A stretch of DNA of 64,000 bases from Paenibacillus phytohabitans (GCF_013141775.1 NZ_WHOB01000094.1:62001-126000), one strand, 5' to 3'. Positions 25,918 to 35,240 are shown, counted from the first letter of the stretch. The notes: generated by a model not told the origin, from the letters alone. Made by a program: numbers and translations.

Positions 25918-27582
25918 TCAGCCCCCCGCGCGGAGGGTTGGAAGCCGGCTGCTGCCTGAATCCTCCGGCAGGAAGGCCCGGTGCCATATCCAGGTATTTG
26001 CAGCTGCCAGAATTACCAGATAGATGTATATTCCCGCGGGAATTAAGGTGAACACATAATGTATCCCGGCCAGTCCCGCCAGAACAAACAGCTGCACAAA
26101 AGCACTGCCGGTGAATTCCTTCCGCCGCGCTGCTTCATACTTCTCCGAGAACGGCAGCGCCCTGGGGAACAGAAGAAAGCAAAGCACCGAATACAGCAGC
26201 AACGCAAGCAGTACGGCGGCCATATCAGCAATAATCCTGGACCCGAACAAGCCGAGGAACACGGCTGCCTCCAGAGTAAACAAAGGCACAAGCAGCTTAA
26301 GCACCACTGCCTTCAGCATCCCGCGGTATACCATAGCCGTTCCCGGCAAGGGGATTACTTTATAGATCCATGCGCCTTTGTAGCTGGTGGAGTAGCGGAG
26401 CATTTGCACCGCCGTCATCATCAGGAGGGCACTGTAATAGATAAACAGAAACGATCTGGAGCCTCTGATGGCTGCCATATCCCCGCTCCACACCTGATTG
26501 AAGATAAAGATAAAGGGCAGCACGAGGGACAAGCCTACAGTTGGATATACCCTAAGCTTGAATTCGCGCTCGTGCTTCATCATCGACCAGGTGAAACGGA
26601 AGAACATCGCCTCTACCTTGTTGCGGCATGTTATCTCTGACAGCCTGCGGGCTATCCGCCCGGTGCCCTGCCCTGAAGCGCCTTGTTCAGCCAGCTTCTG
26701 GAGACTGCGTTCAAACAGCGGCATCAGCCGGATATAAGCTGCAAACAACACGACTGGAGCTGCGAGAGCGAGTACGGCCAGGATAGTTAGATGCCTGCCT
26801 TCCGCTCCCCCAACCAGCAGCTCAAACGGAGCCCCGAACCAGACGGGAGGCAGCGCGAAATGCCACCAGGCAGGAGTGAAATTCAGGCCGAACTCTGTGA
26901 TATTAAACAGGCGCGATACGAGCTGAGCACCGACAGTTACGCCAACGGACAGAATAATCTGCACATAATTGATGATGTCCTTAAGCTTTTCACCGTCAAA
27001 AAACCTTAAAATCAGCAGATAGACCAGCGCAGTAAACACCAGAATGAAGCCGTCCATCAGGATGATCTCCGCAGCATACAGAAAGAAGAATAAGGCTCCA
27101 TGCCGGAACAGTGAGAATAGGAGGGAAGGACCGGTGAATGTCAGTGTTAACGTGAGCAGATAGATCAGAATATGTATGCTTTTGGCCATGTTTAGCGTCC
27201 GGCGGTCCACCGGCTTGGAGAAGAGAATGTTTTTGTCCCGCAAATCCAGCATGACTGTCGAGAAATCCGATATCAGCGTCGTTGTGATCATGAACATCAC
27301 TATGCTGAACATCAGGCTCATGGTCAGAATATAATTGTCTGCAGGTGCAACCAGCGCGATCAGCATCAGCCCGAGCAGCAGATACAGCCACTGTACCCGG
27401 AACGGAGAGCCTTCCATATTCAGCTTGGGTTCCTGCGTTCCCGAGAATATCGTTGGTGTCCGCCGGCCGTCCATCGTGAGCTTAACCTGAAGAATGCGGC
27501 GCAGTACGGCATAATCGGCTCCGAGCGCCTTAAATATCCATTGCATCCGGTCCAGCAGCTTCAATACAAAGAAATCACGCAT
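25918..27582 (-). CDS. ABC-2-type exporter permease
   Basis: About 554 aa with roughly a dozen hydrophobic segments in two groups separated by a basic loop (SLQKLAEQGASGQGTGRIARR). This size and layout suits large single-chain ABC-2 permeases in Bacilli. It overlaps the ATPase gene. Start ATG at 27582 has GAGGGTG six nt upstream; a TTG at 27600 is less likely. The substrate is unknown. The 160 bp downstream (25758-25917) contain a T-rich stretch without a strong stem. Confidence 0.8.
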   Translation of the reverse strand: MRDFFVLKLLDRMQWIFKALGADYAVLRRILQVKLTMDGRRTPTIFSGTQEPKLNMEGSPFRVQWLYLLLGLMLIALVAPADNYILTMSLMFSIVMFMITTTLISDFSTVMLDLRDKNILFSKPVDRRTLNMAKSIHILIYLLTLTLTFTGPSLLFSLFRHGALFFFLYAAEIILMDGFILVFTALVYLLILRFFDGEKLKDIINYVQIILSVGVTVGAQLVSRLFNITEFGLNFTPAWWHFALPPVWFGAPFELLVGGAEGRHLTILAVLALAAPVVLFAAYIRLMPLFERSLQKLAEQGASGQGTGRIARRLSEITCRNKVEAMFFRFTWSMMKHEREFKLRVYPTVGLSLVLPFIFIFNQVWSGDMAAIRGSRSFLFIYYSALLMMTAVQMLRYSTSYKGAWIYKVIPLPGTAMVYRGMLKAVVLKLLVPLFTLEAAVFLGLFGSRIIADMAAVLLALLLYSVLCFLLFPRALPFSEKYEAARRKEFTGSAFVQLFVLAGLAGIHYVFTLIPAGIYIYLVILAAANTWIWHRAFLPEDSGSSRLPTLRAGG

Positions 27583-28375
27583 GCGGCGCACCCTCTCCAA
27601 TCACAGCAACGAACTCACTGGCGATATCCCTGTACTTGTCAAATCCGGTCAGCTGATTGAAAATCTCCTCAAGCGAGCCCTCCCGGCTCTGCTCCCGCAG
27701 CTGTGCGAAGGTTCCGTCCGCAACGATATCGCCCCCGTCCAGCAGAATAATCCGGCTGCTGATCTTCTCCACCACGTCCATAATATGCGAGGAATAAAAG
27801 ATTGTTTTGCCCCTGGCCGCAAGTGTTGCAAAAATCTCCTTCACCACCATTACACTGTTGGCATCCAGACCGCTGAGCGGCTCGTCCAGAAACAGAATAT
27901 CCGGGTCATGCAGCATGCTGGCAATCAGCAGCACCTTCTGCTTCATCCCTTTGGAGTAGGAGGCAATCCGCATATCGTAGGCCTTATTCAGGTTCAGCAG
28001 TCCCATCAGCTTCTCCGCCTTGAGCTCAGCATCCGCCTTCTTCATGCCATACAGCTCTCCGATAAACGTAAGATATTCCCGGGCTGACAGGCTGTCATAC
28101 AGCTCTGCCACCTCCGGCACATAGCCGATTCTTCTTTTGTAGGCCGTGTCCCCGTCTGAGATATCTCTGCCAAAAATACGCACCGACCCGCTATAGCCCT
28201 CCACGAGCCCCAGCATGATTTTGACCGTGGTACTTTTGCCGGCGCCATTGGGTCCGATGTATCCGATAATCTGTCCCCGGTATACCTCCAGGTCAATTCC
28301 CCGCAGCACCATTCTGTCACTGTAATTCATCCATAGTCCTTCAATTGAAATGACCGGTTCTTCTGTATTACCCAC
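27575..28375 (-). CDS. ABC exporter ATP-binding protein
   Basis: About 266 aa. Walker A GPNGAGKST, signature YSKGMKQK, Walker B ILFLDEPLSGLD, and an H-loop in FYSSHIMDVVEK, all of the ABC-2/DrrA-like exporter type. Start GTG at 28375 follows GGGAGAGAGG; ATG at 28402 is an alternative. It partners with the overlapping permease. No regulator is attached. Confidence 0.87.
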   Translation of the reverse strand: MGNTEEPVISIEGLWMNYSDRMVLRGIDLEVYRGQIIGYIGPNGAGKSTTVKIMLGLVEGYSGSVRIFGRDISDGDTAYKRRIGYVPEVAELYDSLSAREYLTFIGELYGMKKADAELKAEKLMGLLNLNKAYDMRIASYSKGMKQKVLLIASMLHDPDILFLDEPLSGLDANSVMVVKEIFATLAARGKTIFYSSHIMDVVEKISSRIILLDGGDIVADGTFAQLREQSREGSLEEIFNQLTGFDKYRDIASEFVAVIGEGAPHA

Positions 28376-28506
28376 TACCCTCTCTCCCTTCGGCATGCAC
28401 ATCCATCATCTTCAAATTATGTTTTAGCTGTTGTCCCTATTTTAGCAAATTTTAACACCTGTTACCTATGAGTTATCGCAACAAGTGCAGTGTAGGGGTA
28501 AACGTC

Positions 28507-28531
28507 AAAAAGAGCGGCCCGCTGGCCGCCC
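28507..28531 (-). terminator. Terminator after the SLH-domain protein gene
   Basis: On the minus strand GGGCGGCC-AGCG-GGCCGCTC forms an 8-bp stem with one wobble pair, followed by TTTTTG. Confidence 0.85.
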
Positions 28532-28555
28532 TTAGAGAAAATGTTATCCTATCAT

Positions 28556-31500
28556 TTACCGGGCAAGCAGGTTATAGATCACCTGTGCCGCCTCGGCCCG
28601 TGTGGAGAATTCCAAAGGATGAATTCTGCCGTTGTCACCTTCTACTACACCGCGCTGCACCAGAGCCTGCAGAGCTTCTTGTGCGTAGCCGGCAACCTGC
28701 GGCGCATCGCTGTAGGTGGAGAGCGCCAGATCTGTCGTGGATTCCGGCAGCTGACCCAGAACATTCAGCGCACGGTACAGCAGGGTGAACAGCTCCTGCC
28801 GTGTAATCTGGTTATCCGGCTTGAACTGGTTATCCCCGGAGCCCGTAGCAATTCCCAGACTCTTGGCAGCAGCCAGATAGCCGGAATAATAGGCTGTCCC
28901 TGCATCTGTAAAGTTGGCTGCTCCGCTGCTGTCCGGTGCTATTCCGTAGGCTTTGAGCAGCAGGACAATGAATTGCCCTCTGGTTACTAAGGCGTTCGGA
29001 CTGTAGCTGCTATTATCCGTGCCGGAAGTAATCCCTCTGGCTGCCAGGAAGCTAACAGCATTGTTGTACCAGGCTGTATCAGCAATGTCAGCAAATGCGA
29101 CTTTATTGTAGGCAATAATATATTGCGAGAAATGGGTGGTTACAAATTCAACTGCTCCGGCAGCTGCCTTGTACTTGCCCTGAACAACATCCAGGCCGCC
29201 TTCCTTGTTGATGTTATATACGATAATAGAATGTGCCTGTTCACCCGTCAGCGGGGTATAAGGAAGACTAATGTGCACCTTCCCGCCGCCGAAGACAGAC
29301 ACCTCCCTATCTCCTGCCCGTACAGTCAGATCATACACCGGTCTGTCTCCGAGTACTGACTTGCCTTCCTCAGTTAAAGACACCTTGGCAATTCTAATGA
29401 GGATGGCTCCGCTATCCTCAGCAGCACTGATGCTGGCTACAGCAGTAGAATCGAACGTAATCTGCCCGACGTTCAGAATATTAATCTTAAGACCGGCATT
29501 CGTGCCAGAGGCTGCTTCATTAAATGCACTTCGTGGAATGCTGAGTTCCGCTGTCTTGGTATTGGCATCTGCGGCAACGCTGATTTCCAGGACAGCCTTC
29601 TTGCCTGCGGCTTCGGCAGCCTTGGCACTGTTCACAAGGCCTGCAACGGCTTCGGCAGAAATAGAAGCTGTTGTTACGCCTGTAGCTGTATCCGTTGTAG
29701 CAGTGGCTGCCGCCACTACAGTTACGGTATCCCCGGATGTCGTAGCGGATGGGGATGGGGCCGGACTGGCACTGGCTACCGGCACAACCGGAGCTGCGCT
29801 ACCATTGCCCCCTCCTCCACTATTCGAACCGTTTGCCGGTGCATATGCCGGTACGACAACACTGGTATCCGGGCTTGCCTTGTAGCCGAGCTTAGCCGCA
29901 GCTCTGACATTATAGGTCCCTGCAGACAGACCCGTGATTTCTTTGTCCGGAGCCGGTGTATAGGCAGAGGCCGTGGACAGCTTATACTCCAGCGCTGTGG
30001 TGGTGCCTGTAATGGCTCCGTTCTTATTCTCGGATGAGGTTGGGGCAACGCCTTTAAGGCCGGCTGGGGCTGCCTGTTCCTGAATATTGCCCGGAACCAA
30101 CACTTTTGCTACCGGACTGGCTGTGTAGCCTTCTTTTGCCGGATATCTCAGATCGTACACTCCCGGGATTAAGCCCGTGGTTTCTCCCTCTCCCGCATAG
30201 ACATAGGCTGTAACCGTGGACAGCTTGATCTGTAATTGACCGTTAGTGCCTGTAATCTTCCCGTCCTTGTTCTCCCAGGTTGTCGGCTTCACTCCCGTAA
30301 GTCCGGCAGGTGCCGCCTGTCTCTCCGTGAAGGCAGGAATCGTAATATTCGCCTCAGGGCTTGCCGGAATCTCTTCCTGGGCAATATATCTTACCTGATA
30401 GCTGCCAGGTGTAAGATGGACAGGAGGTACATCCTTGGCATACGTATATTCCGTTACCGTTGTCAGCTTGTACTCCAGCATTTGCAGCTCCTCAGTACTC
30501 AGCGCCCCTCTTGCACCGCTGATCTGCCCATCCGTATTCGCTGCGGAGGTCGGCGGGAGTCCCTTCAACCCTGCCGGGGCTGCCTGCTCTCCGGGCAGCG
30601 GCACAACAACCTCTACTGCTTCTCCCGCAGCATAAGGTATAACAGTGGTTCCTGCCGGTTTAATGATAGGTCCCTGCGAACCCGTAGTCGCTTTATACCG
30701 TACCAGGTAAGTCCCCGGAACCAGGCCCGAAATGGTCTCACCTGCGGCCGGCTGATATTCATAGACCGAATCCTGTACAGTCTTGTACTTGTATTCCAGC
30801 TGGTCATTGGCCCCTCTGATGGTGCCGTCTGCACTGCCATACAACCCTGCAGGCACAGCCTCTAATCTGGAATACAGCGTGTTTAAAGCCTGGATTGCAT
30901 TAGTATATCTGGCACCGTCAGAATATCCGCTGCTTACATACCCCGGCTGAATATTCGTCCAGGAGTACATCAGCTCCACATGCCCAAGAATAGGGGCGCT
31001 TTCTCCGGCAGCATCCTTGTTATCTTTGTTGTAAGTAAAGAGATACGGCACCTGAAGTCTGTCGCCGGTGACCGTTTCGTTCAGATCATTCACATAGCTG
31101 ATCACAGAGGGCTTAGCTGCCTGATTATTCTCTGTCTTGATATTGGTAAGGTAGGTATTAACCAGATCAACATACAGATTGGCATACGGATGATTGCTCG
31201 TTCTGATCTGTAGCTCATTGTTATTATGAGGGTTGGCCCGCCCGCTTGTTCCGGTGTTATTGCCGGACTCCGCTACCGTCAGACCCGCATCAAGCTTCGT
31301 ATCAAAGAAATAGATCTTGCTTATGTTATGAGCTATCGCCTGTTCATTAATATATTTGATGATGGCCTGGGTATTCGGGCACCATGAGCCCCCGAATAGC
31401 AGTGCATAGTTCCCGTCACTGGCCAAAATCTGCTGCAGCTGATGATAGGTTACATGCTCCAGCACAAGGTCCTTATCCTCCGGAGTAAAAATAATATTCC

Positions 31501-32287
31501 CGTTGTTCTCTCCGGCATAGTTGCGGTTGAACGCTGTTTTAATATACTCGGACTCATTAATCACACTATAGGCGGAGGCTGCTTCAAACACCTGACGCAC
31601 AGAGGCTTTATAATCATTTACCTTGCCCGAGTCAAGCTGGCCGCCTGTCAGGAATTGCTCCCAGGACTTTCCGTCCTTCAGATAAGAAACAACAGGCGCG
31701 CTGTTGCCCTGCGCATCCTTATGATCCTTGTTGTACAAGAACAGGAAAGGGGAATCAATCTTGTTGGCAGTAACCGTCTCGCCGGCCGCATTCACATAAC
31801 TGACATTGTGCTGCGGATCAGTCTTGTCGTACAGCGAAAGATTCTTCAAATACTTGTTGACCAGATCTACATATTTATAGGCATAAGGATTATTGCTGTC
31901 TGCAATATCAAGAGTGGCCCCGTCCAGCCTGGTATCAAAATTATAGATCACAGGCACATCAATGCCGGATTCCTTGGCAACCTCATTGATAAATCCGATA
32001 TCCGCCTGTGTGTTCCCGCTCCAGGTGCCGCCAACCAGCACGGCATAGGTACCCTCACTCTCAAACAGATTGGCGATATCTTCATATGTAGCAGTCTTAT
32101 ATACATGATTCCGGTCATTCAGCTTTGGATAATTCTCATAAAAATAATTATAAGTGCTGACTGCTCCAGCGCCGCCAGCTGGCAGAACCGGCTCTGCCGC
32201 CGCCTTGCCGGGGATACCCGGCAAGGCAAGGAGTGCGGCCGCCAGCAGCGGTGCGAGAATTTTATTAAGTTTTTGCTGTGTTTTCAT
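28556..32287 (-). CDS. Secreted SLH-domain surface protein with two thioredoxin-like domains and four beta repeats
   Basis: 1243 aa. Signal peptide (residues ~1-31, ending PGKAAAEP). Two related thioredoxin-like domains follow: the first contains VLVGGTWSGNTQADI (~90) and the second LFGGSWCPNTQAI (~303), so the redox site has no CxxC and the second keeps one Cys. It is the only Cys in the protein. Four repeats of ~85 aa follow (pattern AAPAGLKGVAPTS...NGAITGT...YKLSTA...GTYNVR...ASP). Then a Ser/Ala/Thr-rich linker and three C-terminal SLH domains (first FADIADTAWYNNAV) that anchor to the wall polymer. Start ATG 32287 follows GAGGTGCAACTA. It lies 76 nt after the Ala/Pro-rich gene and probably shares its leader. 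Confidence 0.85.
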   Translation of the reverse strand: MKTQQKLNKILAPLLAAALLALPGIPGKAAAEPVLPAGGAGAVSTYNYFYENYPKLNDRNHVYKTATYEDIANLFESEGTYAVLVGGTWSGNTQADIGFINEVAKESGIDVPVIYNFDTRLDGATLDIADSNNPYAYKYVDLVNKYLKNLSLYDKTDPQHNVSYVNAAGETVTANKIDSPFLFLYNKDHKDAQGNSAPVVSYLKDGKSWEQFLTGGQLDSGKVNDYKASVRQVFEAASAYSVINESEYIKTAFNRNYAGENNGNIIFTPEDKDLVLEHVTYHQLQQILASDGNYALLFGGSWCPNTQAIIKYINEQAIAHNISKIYFFDTKLDAGLTVAESGNNTGTSGRANPHNNNELQIRTSNHPYANLYVDLVNTYLTNIKTENNQAAKPSVISYVNDLNETVTGDRLQVPYLFTYNKDNKDAAGESAPILGHVELMYSWTNIQPGYVSSGYSDGARYTNAIQALNTLYSRLEAVPAGLYGSADGTIRGANDQLEYKYKTVQDSVYEYQPAAGETISGLVPGTYLVRYKATTGSQGPIIKPAGTTVIPYAAGEAVEVVVPLPGEQAAPAGLKGLPPTSAANTDGQISGARGALSTEELQMLEYKLTTVTEYTYAKDVPPVHLTPGSYQVRYIAQEEIPASPEANITIPAFTERQAAPAGLTGVKPTTWENKDGKITGTNGQLQIKLSTVTAYVYAGEGETTGLIPGVYDLRYPAKEGYTASPVAKVLVPGNIQEQAAPAGLKGVAPTSSENKNGAITGTTTALEYKLSTASAYTPAPDKEITGLSAGTYNVRAAAKLGYKASPDTSVVVPAYAPANGSNSGGGGNGSAAPVVPVASASPAPSPSATTSGDTVTVVAAATATTDTATGVTTASISAEAVAGLVNSAKAAEAAGKKAVLEISVAADANTKTAELSIPRSAFNEAASGTNAGLKINILNVGQITFDSTAVASISAAEDSGAILIRIAKVSLTEEGKSVLGDRPVYDLTVRAGDREVSVFGGGKVHISLPYTPLTGEQAHSIIVYNINKEGGLDVVQGKYKAAAGAVEFVTTHFSQYIIAYNKVAFADIADTAWYNNAVSFLAARGITSGTDNSSYSPNALVTRGQFIVLLLKAYGIAPDSSGAANFTDAGTAYYSGYLAAAKSLGIATGSGDNQFKPDNQITRQELFTLLYRALNVLGQLPESTTDLALSTYSDAPQVAGYAQEALQALVQRGVVEGDNGRIHPLEFSTRAEAAQVIYNLLAR

Positions 32288-32363
32288 TAGTTGCACCTCA
32301 ACTTTATCTTTTTTCTGTACTTTGCATACCAGCCTGCCCGGCAGTTAGTAAGACGCGAAAATC

Positions 32364-33197
32364 TTAAGGGCAAACTTCCTCTACAGCAGCCGGGGCAGGA
32401 GCAGGATTGCTCACAGCAGGCGCCGGGGCAGAGGTATCAGCAGCTTGAGATGCGGAATTGCCGGAGGCTTGCGATGAGGATGTGCTGGCAGCCGGGGCTG
32501 AGGCCGGGGCGCTTGCACTCGCTTTGACCACCTCGGTTGTAGAGAACGTCACCTTCTTCGGAGCGGGCTGTTCGGTGGCCTGAGCAGGCGCTGGAACGGC
32601 CGGGGCCGGGGCGGCCGTTTTAACTGGTGCGGCAGATGGTTGCACAGTCTCAGACTTCGGCGCGGCTGCCGTCTGCGGAGCGGCAGTTGCCTTCGGCGCG
32701 GCTGTGGCTTTGGGAGCCGCAGCCGTTTGGGCTTGGGCAGCTACAGCAGCTGCTGCCGTCTTGGCTGTAGCCTGATGCTGCGTCTCTTTAGCCGCAGGAG
32801 CAGCAGTCGCCTTGGCTTCGGCTTGGACAACCTCTGCCGTCCCGGTGGATGCTGCCGCAACCGTCTTGCCGGCCTCAGGTGCGGAATTCACCGAAGCCGG
32901 TGCGGCAGAAGCTGCTGCCGTGTCTGCAACAACCGGCGCTGCTGCCGTCTCAGCTGTGTCTGTTGAAGCAGCAGCAGCTTCAGGCTTAACAGTCTCTGCT
33001 GCAGGGGCTGCAGCAGTATCCGCTGGCGCCGGGGTTTCCACAGGGGCCGCGGCAGTGCCTGCAGCAGCTGCAGCTTCCACAACTACCGGTGTTGCGGCTG
33101 CTTCAGCCTTGTTGTCCTGCTTGGCTGATACTGCCGCATATGTCAGTACTGAGAACACTACGGCTGCAGTAATTACGGATATAGTAAGCTTTTTCAT
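32364..33197 (-). CDS. Secreted Ala/Pro/Thr-rich low-complexity protein with a single C-terminal cysteine
   Basis: 277 aa. Signal peptide MKKLTISVITAAVVFSVLTY followed by AAVSA. The rest is extended low complexity: blocks of Ala, Pro, Thr, Val and Glu (for example KATAAPKATAAPQTAAAPK). It has no recognised domain, no LPxTG and no SLH. It ends VEEVCP, and that penultimate Cys is the only one. The ATG at 33197 has AAAGGAAGG nine nt upstream; a GTG at 33218 is within the ribosome site and rejected. GC-rich repetitive codon use contrasts with its AT-rich leader. It is upstream of the SLH protein on the same strand. Function unknown; a wall-spanning spacer is one guess. Confidence 0.7.
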   Translation of the reverse strand: MKKLTISVITAAVVFSVLTYAAVSAKQDNKAEAAATPVVVEAAAAAGTAAAPVETPAPADTAAAPAAETVKPEAAAASTDTAETAAAPVVADTAAASAAPASVNSAPEAGKTVAAASTGTAEVVQAEAKATAAPAAKETQHQATAKTAAAAVAAQAQTAAAPKATAAPKATAAPQTAAAPKSETVQPSAAPVKTAAPAPAVPAPAQATEQPAPKKVTFSTTEVVKASASAPASAPAASTSSSQASGNSASQAADTSAPAPAVSNPAPAPAAVEEVCP

Positions 33198-33259
33198 AGA
33201 GGTAACCCTTCCTTTCACTTCGCCCTAGGCAGTTTTTGGGGAACTCAATTACTCATCAC

Positions 33260-33322
33260 AAAAAGACTCAACAAGACACACTGTTCGCGTGCTCATTGAA
33301 TCTCTGGCGGTCCAGTCGATTC
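33260..33322 (-). promoter_or_regulatory. Leader attenuator-like element, proximal copy
   Basis: Read on the minus strand: a small hairpin GAATC-GA-CTGG-ACCG-CCAG-A-GATTC, whose 3' strand is also the 5' strand of a second hairpin (GATTCAA...TTGAGTC) that ends in TTTTTG. The two hairpins cannot form together. This copy ends 63 nt before the start codon of the Ala/Pro-rich protein. Confidence 0.65.
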
Positions 33323-33377
33323 TTCTTACGAATTGCTCTCCTTACAGCAGCGGTATCCCATCCCCCCCTATAGAATC

Positions 33378-33444
33378 AAAAAAGAGACTCAACAAAACGC
33401 ATGGTTATGCGCTTCTGTTGAATCTCTGGCAGTCCAGTCGATTC
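33378..33444 (-). promoter_or_regulatory. Leader attenuator-like element, distal copy
   Basis: Same layout as the proximal copy. The first hairpin differs only in the loop (ACTG for ACCG). The second, GATTCAACA...TGTTGAGTC with an inner AGCGCAT/ATGCGTT stem, is followed by TTTTTT. The conserved first hairpin and diverged second hairpin suggest that the first is the recognised part. Confidence 0.65.
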
Positions 33445-33468
33445 CTGAATGACTTGCGGATAAGTTCC

Positions 33469-33497
33469 ATATTATTCATACTGACATCCCTTGTCAA
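33469..33497 (-). promoter_or_regulatory. Promoter of the surface-protein operon leader
   Basis: Minus strand TTGACA (33492-33497), 17-bp spacer, TAATAT (33469-33474). The predicted start near 33462 lies just upstream of the distal attenuator copy, giving a leader of about 265 nt. Confidence 0.75.
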
Positions 33498-33557
33498 TTA
33501 AAATTTTATTTATCCTATTTGTTTTATCGGATTAAATAAAATTAACATATTTATACA

Positions 33558-33586
33558 TTGACAATCATAAAATTTGTCTATACATT
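33558..33586 (+). promoter_or_regulatory. Promoter of the dicarboxylate/amino-acid symporter gene
   Basis: TTGACA (33558-33563), 17-bp spacer, TACATT (33581-33586), in an AT-rich divergent region. GACAA-N9-TTGTC (33560-33578) is a small inverted repeat inside the spacer that could be an operator. Confidence 0.6.
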
Positions 33587-33637
33587 TGATCTCATTATTC
33601 ACATCAAAAAACTAGGCTTAGGGGGTCTATAACGGGC

Positions 33638-35005
33638 ATGAACAACATCGACAACAATCTATTATCAGCCATTGAGACAAACTGGTATGGCTTCGTGGTT
33701 TCCATTTTTGTGTTTGGTATCCTGTATTTTCTGGCACGCAAACGGGTCGGCTTCGGTACCCGGGTCCTGGTCGGGCTCGGAATCGGGCTGCTGGCCGGAA
33801 TCTTTTTTCAATATTTCGAATTCGAAACCAATGCCATTACTACCTTCGGCAGTATTTATGTCAGTCTGATCCGCATGCTCGTTGTGCCGCTCGTATTCAT
33901 TCTGGTATTAAACAGCATCTCCTCGTTAACCAACCTTGAATACCTGCGCAAGATCGGAATCAAGACCTTCGCCTGGTTCCTCGGAACAACCGGAATTGCC
34001 TCTGTTATCGGACTATCGGTAGCCCTGCTTTTCAATCCGGGCAAAGGGATCCAACAAGCTGTGCCGGAGGGCTTCACCGCCCGTGAAATCCCTACATTCT
34101 CACAGGTTATCCTTGATCTCGTCCCATCCAATCCCGTTAATGAAGCAGCTACCGGCAAGGTTGTGCCGCTGCTTATTTTCGCCATCTTCCTGGCGGTGGC
34201 CATTATCAAAATCGGCTCCAAAAAGCCGGAGGCCGTTAAGCCTGTACGCGATCTTATCGAATCCCTGACCCTGGTACTGCACCAAGTAGTCAAATTTGTA
34301 ATCCGGTTAACGCCTTACGGCGTGTTCGCGCTGATTGCCGGAATTACGGCACGATATGGCTGGGAGACCCTTCAGGAGCTGGGCAGTGTCATTGTAACCT
34401 CTTATGTCGCATTGATTCTGCACTTTGTGCTGGTCTTTGGCGGACTCGTGCTGCTCGTGGTCAAAGTAAATCCTATCCGCTTCTTCCGTAAGGTCTACCC
34501 GACGCTAACCGTTGCATTCACCACCAGAAGCAGCTATGCTACACTTCCTGTGAATCTTGAGGTTATCACGAAACGTCTGCATGTCTCCCCGCGGATTGCC
34601 AGCTTCGTTGCTCCGCTTGGCGCCTCTGTCAACTTCAACGGATGCGGGGGCGTATGGCCTGCTATTGTGGCTGTGTTCACGGCTCAGGTCTATGGAATTC
34701 AGCTTACCGGAACCGATTATGTCACACTGGTGCTGGTCAGTATCATCTCCTCCATCGGGGTAGCAGGAGTACCCGGACCGGCTGTAATCTCAACAACCGT
34801 CGTATTAACGGCACTCGGCCTGCCGCTGGAGGGGATAGCCATTGTTGCAGGAGTAGAAGCGCTTATCGATATGGGACGTACCGCTGTCAATGCTACCGGG
34901 ACTGCCGTTACTGCCCTGCTGGTCGCCAACTCTGAAGGTGAATTCGACCGCGAAGCCTTTAACCGGGGTGATAACGAGGATGAAATTCTTCTTAACACAA
35001 TATAA
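33638..35005 (+). CDS. Dicarboxylate/amino acid:cation symporter (GltP/TcyP family)
   Basis: 455 aa, eight or more TM helices. TTRSSYATLPVNLEV, the Ser-rich hairpin HP1 region, and NFNGCGGVW plus GVAGVPGPAVISTTVVL (HP2) match the DAACS fold that couples Na+ or H+ to glutamate, aspartate, C4-dicarboxylate or cystine uptake. The substitution of N-x-D-G-T by N-F-N-G-C in TM7 leans towards a TcyP/YhcL-like cystine or other non-glutamate substrate; this is inference. Start follows a GGGGGT ribosome site. Monocistronic, divergent from the surface-protein operon. Confidence 0.85.
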   Translation: MNNIDNNLLSAIETNWYGFVVSIFVFGILYFLARKRVGFGTRVLVGLGIGLLAGIFFQYFEFETNAITTFGSIYVSLIRMLVVPLVFILVLNSISSLTNLEYLRKIGIKTFAWFLGTTGIASVIGLSVALLFNPGKGIQQAVPEGFTAREIPTFSQVILDLVPSNPVNEAATGKVVPLLIFAIFLAVAIIKIGSKKPEAVKPVRDLIESLTLVLHQVVKFVIRLTPYGVFALIAGITARYGWETLQELGSVIVTSYVALILHFVLVFGGLVLLVVKVNPIRFFRKVYPTLTVAFTTRSSYATLPVNLEVITKRLHVSPRIASFVAPLGASVNFNGCGGVWPAIVAVFTAQVYGIQLTGTDYVTLVLVSIISSIGVAGVPGPAVISTTVVLTALGLPLEGIAIVAGVEALIDMGRTAVNATGTAVTALLVANSEGEFDREAFNRGDNEDEILLNTI

Positions 35006-35046
35006 GTTCTTAAGGAAGTCCACCGATTACGATATATGCGGTATGC

Positions 35047-35240
35047 TTAATTGTACTTTGTACAACTAAATCGTCTGATTTACAAACGGTTATCGGTTTA
35101 GTTGTACTTCGTACAATTAAACTGCCGTGTGCAGCTTGATTCTCACCATTCGCGCAGATTTAGTTGTACAGACTACAGTTATTAGATGCACGCCTGCCTT
35201 TTCGCTGTTTTTAATTGCACATTATACAACTATCACTGAG
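35047..35240. repeat. Second tandem array of ~51-bp palindromic repeats, within a 414-bp gene-free stretch
   Basis: Units begin at about 35047, 35097, 35159 and 35211. Cores: TTAATTGTAC-TTT-GTACAACTAA and TTTAGTTGTAC-TTC-GTACAATTAAA are near-perfect inverted repeats; later units are more decayed (TTTAGTTGTACAGACTACAG, TTAATTGCACATTATACAAC). The stretch lies between converging genes. 35241-35330 shows nothing recognisable, and a terminator follows. Confidence 0.72.

Noticed and set aside
33260..33444. CRISPR-like direct repeats
   Set aside because: Only two copies, 118 nt apart, with palindromes and T runs; they fit attenuators, and no cas genes are present.
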